A stretch of 64,000 nt of DNA, from NCBI GenBank assembly GCA_037975125.1, contig CM075860.1, positions 45,295,673-45,359,672 on the forward strand. Reading direction: 5' to 3'. Below the pieces are notes generated by a model. That model was not told the origin of the DNA, made no database searches, and was given only the letters and a program-made list of their open reading frames with translations. Shown here in pieces: positions 52,970 through 64,000 of this stretch; within the stretch, counting starts at the first letter, position 1, and each line of letters begins with the position of its first letter. Source of the DNA: Latrodectus hesperus. Lineage: Eukaryota > Arthropoda > Arachnida > Araneae > Theridiidae. The translations under genes were made by a program, and so were the position numbers.

Positions 52970-53640
52970 GTTACAAATTTCTAAACATTATTTGTATTTG
53001 TCTTAAAATATCTCTGACAGATATAAAATACTCATATTTCGGGCAAAAATATTTGAATTTATGTGTATTTTACAGTGAAAAACGTATTTCTAGTGATTTG
53101 TAGACCTTTTGGCAAGATTATTGAAATATTAGTGACCTTTGGCGAGATTCTAAATGATTTGGTGAAAAATAGATACTTCTGGTAAAAACTCTAGCATCAG
53201 TATAAGGTGAAGAAGACAAGAAATTTCCTGAAACCTAGAGAAACTTTTAGATTGTTACGCCAAGTCCTGTATAAATACCTCCACCCGGCAGAGAAGAGTT
53301 ACTGTGAAGATAATGAATCTTGAATGCTAATCTAGCACATAGAAGCTGTTGTCTATGTGGGGTATTAGATATTTCTGAGTTTGTAAGCTGCTTCCTATCA
53401 TATTAGCTGAATTGGAGCGGTGTAATTCCAATCTGTATAGCTGGATTGTTGAAATTGCTACGAATAAAAGTCTTATGTATTTTAAGAGATTTCTTTAATG
53501 TCTCATAAGCAACATGAACCCAGTCTAGCAGTGGAACAGCTGCCTGAAATTTGATTGAATATTTCATGCAGTGTATCTTTAGAAAAAAGGATAAAGTGTA
53601 AAGTCTTCTTCAAACGCTGGCTGGACAGATGACTGAGATG
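52970..53640 (+). mobile_element. Solo LTR (gypsy type) with possible leader
   Basis: The left part follows the LTR-like end of the gypsy remnant at 38040-38360 (for example GATTTGGTGAAAAATA and AATTTCCTGAAACCTAGA). Further right are a TATA-like TGTATAAATACC at about 53268, GTCTATGTGGGG, and AATAAAAGTC at about 53464, the usual order of LTR promoter and poly(A) signals. No internal coding region follows. The sequence 53510-53640 may be leader DNA. No flanking duplication was identified. Confidence 0.55.
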
Positions 53641-54718
53641 AGGACCAAGTTATATTTTCTATAAAAACATCTGTCTGAGTTGTTTCAATTTTCTAATTAT
53701 TAAATAAAGTTAATTAAATTTAATGATAAAATTCAGAATTATTTGCATTTTAAGGAATTACATTTGTTTCCTTGGTCCAATTTTTTTGTCATCCCTTTAA
53801 CTAAATACCGGATCATCTTAAGTGCTTTTTTCCCTGTTCTTTACTCCCTTACTCAATGAATAAATATATAAATTATTTTAAGACTAATGAAAACATTCCT
53901 TAATCTTAAATAGTTATTAAATTTCCTAACATATTTATACTGAAGTCAAATTAACGTATTGCTATTTGTAAGTCTCGTTCTGTGTATTATTAACGGTTTA
54001 AAAACTGAAAAAGCTATAGTGAAATAAACGAATCCTTTTCAAATGAAATTTAGGAAAATTTCTTTTGAAATTAATTTTGTTTGATTAAATATTACTGCTT
54101 ATATTTAATAACATATATTAAAGGAATAACGTATCATATTAAATAATTAATATTCAATGTGTAAGTCTGTAAGAAAGCAATTTGAAATTTTATTTTTATT
54201 TATAAATGTATTTCTAATTTCAAAATTAAATTGATAAGTAAAACTGTGAAGGAAAGGTTCATCATTTCCCACTTAAAAATTAAAAAGATTTTTTGTTATT
54301 TCGATGATTATTCATTTACAAACTTTGACTCATCTAAATGATGTATACAAATGCTGATCAGAAAAAAATCTTCACTTATTACCGTTATTTAACATTTTAA
54401 TGTAAACTTGAAACAAATTTAAAATTATAAAATATCATTTCGTTAGAAATCACCAGTTAATTCATAGACTGCAACTAAATCAAAAGGGAATATTTTTATA
54501 CTTGTTTTCTCTTCTGTTATAAAAACCATCAAATAGCCTTAAATGGTATGAAAAATATTTTTTCCTATGATAGAAATGAGAGAATGTTTTCTAATATTTA
54601 GTTAAAAATTAAATTTTGAAGAAAATTTTCATTTTGCAAGCTAAATAGTTACAATACTTCAAGGAATAAAGCATTACAGGAATATTATTGTGGTTCACAC
54701 TTGCACCTATTTTATTAA

Positions 54719-54841
<123 letters not shown>

Positions 54842-54928
54842 GCATTTAAGAATTAGATTAAAATAAGTGAAAAATAAGCATGCAATTGGTATAATTGATC
54901 ATGAAAAATCCAAAAATTACAAACTTAC

Positions 54929-57900
54929 CATTATTTTATTCGCAACATCACAATCGGATGCAAAAACTGGATTACTGCATTATTCCTGAACAAAAATCCA
55001 TGTTAAATGTTATAAATTCAAATAAATTCTTCTTAATCAAAAGCATCAACACACTCCATTCGTAACATTTATTACTGAGAATTTTCCGTTTTGGAAATAA
55101 AATAGTAAGCACATTCCCCAAATAAATACATGTGTTTATAATATAAATTTAAATATTTTGAAAACCCTTTTAATGGGTTTTATTATTTTTTTAATTTTAA
55201 ATTTTAAAATAATTATTTTAGAATTTTAAATGCCTCAAAATTCCAATCATCGATTTAATATGCATTATCTAAATTTACCTTAATATAATTAATAAGCATT
55301 ATTATAATTTTTATTTTCAATATTTGAAAATATTTAAAGTAACTTATGTAATAAATAAATACTGAAGCTATAAAGCTTACTATTTGTTAAACATATAAAT
55401 CTACAATTTTCCATTTATTTGGCACATCCATTATATAATTTTAAAATAATAAACAAATTGTATTTCAAATTTTTTTCTTACCGAGTATTTTTCCAAACCA
55501 CTTGTAACTAATTCATTGAATGCACTTTCCTGAAAGAGAAATCGAATCATTTTTAAGATAAGCATTGGAAAATTCTATGTTTAGCTGCATCTTTATAAAT
55601 TAATATTTTTGTTCCTTATCACTGATCGCATGATAATCTTTAAATTTTTACTTAAAGTTTTTTAGCTGAGAAATCATGTAACGTAATTTATTTAACAGCC
55701 AACGTTTACATCAGTTTCCAAAAATTATATCCTTTTACCGCAATAATTTTCAAAATGGATTGATTTATATCTCTTTCTTTTAATTATTACTGATAAAAAT
55801 ACAGTTTTTTTAATTTAAAAGAAATTATTTTTATTGAGATTTTAACTTGTATTTCTAATAATTTTGTTTAGATAAAATTATCATTGCAATATTTCAAAGC
55901 AATATTTATTTGATTTCGACACCATAATTCAATATTTTTGAACTGAATAATGACGAATGATTCAACACAATATTTCCTTTTCATTGTAATCTTTACTTAT
56001 TACTCTCAATGTTTGGTAAAGGTAATTAAGAATATAATATAATAAAAATCGAAATATAATATTTTTATGACCTTTTACGTTTAGAATATTTTATTTCAAA
56101 TATATAAATATGTAAGTTGACTACAAAACTTTTCTTTTATATGATATATAAATCTAATAATTTTAAAGCAAAAGAAATGTTTTTTAAAACTTTACCAGTT
56201 TTTATATACATGTGAACAACTTTCGAAATCTACGTGAAGGAAAATTGGCAGTTTATTACATTAAATATAAATATTTCAAAATGTTTTGATGGAAAAATAA
56301 TCCTAGACTTATAAACTAATATTTAAACATTTGATTTGAATGTTTTAAAAGAAACTGTTCAACCGTAGAAAAAAATATCATTAAATTTATGCAATTTCAA
56401 AGATTCAAAAGGATTAAATTCAGTTACTTTTATTTCATCATGTAAAAATGTATTGTTTGACAAAACGTTTTTTTAATAATGTTAATATAAAAACTCGGTT
56501 AAATGTTTTAAAAAATGATTATTTTTAGTCATGAATGAGAGATTGTTAATAAAACCCAATTCATTAGTTTTTAAACAAAGTTGGTTATATTGTTGATAAA
56601 TCTTGTAAAATAAAATCTATGTATGGCAATCTTAGTTACACTTTTATAATTTACATATATACATTTAACAAGTAATGTTTTCCACATATGTAAAAATGAA
56701 TTCTAAAATGTTTATGAATTTAAACGAGAATAGAATGCTTACTTTAGCAAATACTTCAAAATTGAATTAGAATACTTCCGATTAAATATTCGGCAGATTA
56801 TAGCTATTTATATTGAAGACTAATACTCAGAAAGGTTATTTTACTGATACAAAATATACATTTTATGATTTTTTTCTATTTCTAGTTTAATTTTTAAATA
56901 TTTTTAATAACCTTACCCTTATTGCTTCATCAACAGAACAATATTCCGCCCTAAATTCTGTTAAGTCATTTGCCTTGAAATGACCGAATCCAGCTTTAAT
57001 CATTTTGCTTGAAAGAATTTTATAATGCTACAAAAAGTTAAAAATAATAGTTTATACAAAGAGAAAATATGATTATTGAATATTATATAAGAGTACAGTA
57101 CATCCACCTTTTAATCAGTAAAAAAAATGTATTCAGATACCATTTCTAATTATTATGTCATTTATAAATATTTTACTGATACAAAATATACATTAAAATA
57201 TGAATATAATATATAAAATATGTTCTTAGTCCATAGAGTAATATTTTAAAGTTTAAATATAGAGTAGGACGTAAACACAGAGTAATATTCAAAATTCAAA
57301 AGTAATACTTCAAATACCAAGAAACTTCAGTATACATTTTTGCTCATAACGATAAAAAAAAATTAAAGTAAGTTTTGCAACAATCTCAATATTATTTACA
57401 TCTTTATCAATGTTATTTTTTCCTCGAAAGAATAATGTATTTAAATTCTTGTTAGTTTGCCTCATTATTTACCAGAGGAATTCATGCATTGGCCTTTTCT
57501 TTGTATTTCGCACCTGAAATAAAATTACAGTTAATACATAAATGCTGCATCTCACATCTTTTACAAAACATATGGAATTGCTACAATTGAATAACAATGC
57601 AAAAAGTAATATAATTAACTAATACAACAAATTAGACTAAAATTTTTAATGCTAGAATAGAAATTTTTCCTGTACATAATATCATATTTAGAAAAAAATT
57701 TGACGTATTTTCGTTTAATATATAATTAGAATTTCTGTGAAATAAAGATTATCATGCTATGTTTAAGGCAAAAGCGATATTCCTTTAACCAAAATTAAAT
57801 ATTCTTACATATAGGAAATGATGATTTGAATCTTTAATGCGTATTATTTATTACATTAAAATGTTTTTCTGTAAAAATAAATGTACCTCGTTTAAATATT

Positions 57901-58148
57901 TCTGTCTTAAAAGCAAATTAAATTTAACTTATTATTTTTTTTATTAAAGGAAATAATTATTAACAAATGAAGGCAGTCACACTATTCTATCTTGCTAAAG
58001 AACTTCTGTAATACGTAAATATAATCTTAGAAATGTTAGCAAACAAATTAAAAACAGTATATTTATAATACTTGTAATCATTTTTAAAATTTCAAATTTA
58101 ATAACTCAACTAGTTATATATATGCATACATACATACATACAAGTATA

Positions 58149-58243
<95 letters not shown>

Positions 58244-58389
58244 ATATTAATATTTTTTCTCACCAAGTTCTCCCATAGAGTTAAAATATGTGAAACAATT
58301 GTACCGATGATCTTGTTTAACAGCTCCATTCATGCAAATTAATCCAAAGATTAAACTGAAACCGAATAAAATATTATAGAAGAAACCAT
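54929..58389 (-). pseudogene. Decayed duplicate of the secreted eight-cysteine gene
   Basis: Five exons match the intact gene in order and length: 58389-58264 (126 nt, one base shorter), 57513-57461 (53), 57027-56917 (111), 55529-55482 (48) and 54985-54929 (57). Lesions: a one-base deletion in the signal-peptide region ends the frame after 12 codons; TGA replaces the cysteine codon of exon 2; the donor of exon 2 is GC instead of GT; exon 5 has TAA at its second codon; one of the two exon 1 cysteines is lost. No sixth exon was found before the LTR at 53 kb. Exons 3 and 4 stay open and most splice sites survive, so decay may be recent. A diverged transcript is possible but not the same protein. 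Confidence 0.88.
58116..58239. repeat. (TA)n microsatellite
   Basis: TACA units, then about 45 TA units, in intron 1 of the pseudogene, 25 bp from its exon 1 donor. Confidence 0.95.
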
Positions 58390-58470
58390 TTTAAGTAAAA
58401 CGGATTTAATGTGTCGCTAAAAGTTTCACCCGTTCCTCGTCTACAATGCTGAGTAACTCATCTATGACAG

Positions 58471-58480
58471 CTTTTTATAG
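58471..58480 (-). promoter_or_regulatory. TATA box retained by the pseudogene
   Basis: CTATAAAAAG on the minus strand at the same distance from the former start codon as in the intact gene. Confidence 0.5.
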
Positions 58481-59605
58481 TTTCAAATCATACATCAAAT
58501 GTTTCATGTTAAATAATATTTCGTCAATAGCTGGGGAAATGTATTCAAAGAAAAAATTTAAAATTATTCAATGCAAACAAAATATCATACGTAATACAAC
58601 ATGTGAAAGTGAATTTCCTTTATTCTTGATGCAATTTATTATTTTTTAACTAAAAAATTTGCGTCTGTCTACTTTTTGTATATGCGTGTTGGGATTACTT
58701 TCCGCATTTTTTTAATTCAATAGTGATTTTAATGTTTGATATTGTAAAAAATGAAACACAATAAATATGATGCACGTGATTTTAACGTGATATATATTCA
58801 AATACCACTGGTTCCAATAGATAGTTTGTAAATAGATCCTATACTATTTCCTATTTGATATTTGATTTATTTATGGTCTGAGGTAATTATGCATTAATAA
58901 TTGCATAGTTATAAAGTAAAAATTTAAATTGTTTTTCTTAAAATTACAATCTTATGTTAGTAAAAATGTTAAATTTTAATATTTTCGTAAAAATACAATT
59001 CATCACATGTGCAATACCAAAATTATAAGAGTAAGAAAAACAGAATTTTGATGATGAAGTTTATATTTTTATATTATTGATAAAATATAAAATAATTCCT
59101 TAAATTTTTAAATGAAATTACTTATTTGTAATTATAACTTGGTTATTTAATGGAATTAATTATTGTAGTTGTTTCCCTGTGAAATAGTTATTAACAATAA
59201 AAGCATATGTGGATCAAATATTTAATGCTATTCAGATTGAGCACATACAACCTCAAATTATTTCGAAACATTTTAACATAAAAAGAAGTCTTAAAACTAG
59301 TTTGCATTCACTTGATAAATTATAGTTGTGGTAGGATGTGACACCATAATATGAAAAGAAATTAATTTAAATAAACGATTTAATTAATCTGAATATGAAT
59401 TAAATTTAAATAAACTAACTTATTCAATTAAACTTAAACGAAGCTAATTTGACATGAGCTAAATTTAAATAAACTCCACAAGTATAATTTAGAAGGTCGA
59501 AATACAAGGCTTCCTTTCGCATTCACTAATTTTGCTTAGTCTCAAATATCAGCAATATCAACGTTATTTGCTTAATAATGGCGTTAATGGGTAAAATTGG
59601 CATTT

Positions 59606-60299
59606 AGGACGGCATTTATCCCTATATTCTTAGTTAAGTTTTGCAATCTCCTTTAAATAAAACTTTTCATAAATTTTTAAGTATATACATATTTTTATGC
59701 ATAGTAAATAACCCATGAAACTGATTTTATTTTTAGGTAAATGAAACTGTTGCAGATCTTTACATTCTTGCTTTACATTTGATGGATTTGTATTGTTATT
59801 CAGAAACTTTGCATACAACATATGGTCAGAAATGCACGATAAAAGTGTACTGATTATTATCTCTCTCACGCGTGCGCGATTCAACATATATTTCCCTCTT
59901 TCATAAATATGTATCTGAGTTATGAGAAAAAGGAAGTTTTATTGTCTTATTTGCTTGGGTATGCAATTTATATAATCATGGGACCAAGGAAAGAAACATG
60001 CTTACTTCTCATTCATTTTGATATTAAAAATATCCTTCTTCACTTGTAATAAAATATAAAAAAATACAACTATCGTCTCAAGGGAAATAATGTGCACTTT
60101 TGCATTATTATCTATAAAATAGTGACCGAATTCTTTTATTTTTGACAAATTACTTGTCTCAGAAAAAAAATGAAACAATAAAGTTAGTAGAAAATATATT
60201 TACTAGTTAATATCAATTCATTATTTCCAATATTACTAAAATTAATGAACTGTAATTCATAAATTTTGTAAAAGCACACTATAAAATGAGTTTTTAAAT
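59606..60299. other. Intergenic region
   Basis: AT-rich; nothing recognised. Confidence 0.5.
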
Positions 60300-62271
<1,972 letters not shown>

Positions 62272-62363
62272 AATAATATATTGTAAAATTTAGATTTACA
62301 ATATATACAATATAGTCGATTCATAAAATAATATATTGTAAAATTTAGATTTACAATATATTA
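62272..62363. repeat. Two-copy palindromic AT repeat
   Basis: ATATATTGTAAAATTTAG followed by its near complement TTTACAATATAT occurs at about 62276-62306 and again at about 62333-62363, with a further partial unit just after. Each copy can fold on itself. Confidence 0.75.
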
Positions 62364-62926
62364 TTCGTAAAATATATTGTAAATATATTCATTATGAAAG
62401 ATTTTTAGTTTAATTCTCTCTCTTTCTCATGACAGTAAATCTTATTAATGATTATCACCATAATTGTGTTGCCTTTTATGGAAATGCCTTTTAAAAATAT
62501 GCGTTCCTCCTAAGCAAAATCACTAATTTTCTTAAATGGAGCATCATAATCCGAAGAAGCAAATTGCAAAATATACTTCATAATTTATCTTATAATTTAA
62601 TAATTTAAAGTTTTTAATAATTGAAATTGTAGATTTTGGAAGTTTTATAGGGCTTTGCAGATTATAATTATATTTAACAAATGTGACACACATTGACTAA
62701 AATTTATATAATGTGCAGTTTTTTCATGTGTTTCATGTATAAATTACTTATTGTAAGCTGCATAGCATATAACTTAGCATCTAACTAAATAATCTTCAAA
62801 TTTTCTCGATCTCGAAAAAATGCTTGGAAAAATCACAGGCTCCTAACTAAGAAAACGTGAATACATAGTTGAACCATAATATAAAATGCCTAGATTAATA
62901 ATTAATGTCTGTTGTTGTTAGTTATC
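62364..62926. other. Intergenic region
   Basis: AT-rich; nothing recognised. Confidence 0.5.
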
Positions 62927-63437
62927 TCAGGTTGTCTAGCAAGGCTAGACAACCCTCATAAAACCAAAAATATCTAAAAAATGTGATGGCTCCCGAAGGA
63001 CATCGTCTTTTTTAAAATTTAGGCAGGTTAAGTCCAGGTTGGGACCACATTGACGGAGCACCAAGGAGAGTCTGGAAATGTCTTTTTCCCCTGCTCTCGT
63101 ATGCCCACTCTGATAGCTGGAAAAGACAGTTTGATAAGATCTTGGTCTAAGATATATGGACTCACCCAGTCTTTTGCGAAGTACCATGGATGGTTGGGAA
63201 GAATTTTCATAAGCCTATTGAACTCACTTTTTGCCAGGGAAGAAATGTCACTAGATGTGAGCTCTTCTCCTGGATTTACTCCCTCCTCTGAAGCTGATTG
63301 GGCCAAGAAATCCTCTCTTTCATTTCCCTCTACTCCCACGTTTGAAGGGATCCGTTGGAAATGCACTGTGTGTTCGCGTGACAGTCTCTCAAGAAGGTTT
63401 AGTATGTCCAGGCTAGTTTGATCTCCAACAATGCTTC
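62927..63437 (-). mobile_element. 3' end of a Jockey-like LINE (RNase H region)
   Basis: The minus strand encodes SLDILNLLERLSREHTVHF, then QRIPSNVGVEGNE and SASEEGVNPG, and further on PNHPWYFAKDWVSPYI: the end of an RNase H domain and the C-terminal region of spider Jockey elements. The usual histidine of the IPSHVG motif is asparagine. The frame shifts near 63100 and stops at about 62945. It is 5'-truncated at about 63437. The 3' end carries a hairpin and a short TAACAACAACAGA tail. Confidence 0.82.
62930..62954 (-). repeat. Hairpin at the LINE 3' end
   Basis: GGTTGTCTAGC and its exact complement with a three-base loop, overlapping the end of the LINE coding remnant and just before the AACAAC tail. 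Confidence 0.8.
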
Positions 63438-64000
63438 AATTTAAAAAGATTTAATTATTAGGCTCGCATATCCTCCTAAAATAATTTCATATAATCACTC
63501 ATTCACATTCACTTAAGACAATATTGAGATGCATTAAAAAATTCGCAGAATCCAGCCAAGTGGATATACATACAACGGAATTGAGACGTCAGTATCTAAA
63601 TGTTCAACACTGGCTAAAGTTGAATTTAGTATTACTGAACTTGGTTGTTAATATATTCTAATATATTACAGCCAAAGTAAACAAGGGATTTATAAATTGT
63701 TATAAATCCTTTTTTACATGGTAACGGAATTGATATAGAAAATTTGATGTACACAACTGGAAATAGCACTGCTGTAGACCGACACATTGAATGAGGGATT
63801 TGTGAGTCTATTTTTGCGGAGTTGGTAGCAATATTTCGCAAGAAGCTTAATAAAAGCACAAAATACTCTTTATCTAATATTCATAATATTTTACAGTGAT
63901 ATTTTATACTCTTTGTGCAGACTGATTATGCATCATTAAACACCATCCAGATTCGTTTCATTCCATAAATCACTTCAAGAGTCTTATACAAATGAAAAAT
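63438..64000. other. Intergenic region at the right edge
   Basis: AT-rich; the frame at 63632-63859 has no recognisable content. Confidence 0.5.

Overview
The window is nuclear DNA of an arachnid, most likely a spider. It is very AT-rich, carries long (TA)n microsatellites, tRNA-derived SINEs, and relics of a Jockey-like LINE and a Ty3/gypsy element. It also carries exons of the chelicerate-specific shortened Dscam (sDscam) immunoglobulin family. No taxon name can be read from the sequence; the assignment rests on the sDscam architecture and the repeat types.

Positions 1-29.7 kb, minus strand: three tandem 5' variable cassettes of one sDscam locus, of the two-Ig (sDscam-beta) type. Each cassette has a signal-peptide exon, one exon for all of Ig1 (291-294 nt), and two exons for Ig2 (120 and 171 nt), all joined in phase 1. 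In order of transcription they are cassette 1 (29438-22781), cassette 2 (17342-9931) and cassette 3 (4527-489, with its fourth exon beyond the left edge). The constant exons must lie further left, outside the window. About 150-250 bp upstream of each start codon is a conserved block of roughly 80 bp. It joins ATGGCGT(C/T)A to AGCGCCCTC, which resembles the core of a CTCF site. One promoter-like block per cassette is the organisation of vertebrate clustered protocadherins. Introns and spacers are non-coding apart from transposon relics and microsatellites.

Positions 29.7-38.4 kb: an intergenic stretch followed by a decayed Ty3/gypsy element (+ strand) with gag, protease, pre-RT and integrase remnants; the RT/RNase H core is missing.

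Positions 39.7-47.3 kb, minus strand: an intact six-exon gene for a 148-residue secreted protein with eight cysteines and no family I recognise. It has a TATA box and a poly(A) signal. Positions 53.7-59.6 kb hold a tandem duplicate of this locus. The copy keeps five exons at the same lengths (one is a base shorter) but has a signal-peptide frameshift, two stop codons, a GC splice donor and no last exon, so it is a pseudogene. A solo LTR sits at its truncated end.

Positions 59.6-64 kb: mainly AT-rich non-coding DNA with a compound microsatellite, an AT-rich palindromic repeat and the 3' end of a Jockey-like LINE. I found no rRNA, functional tRNA, CRISPR array or viral gene.
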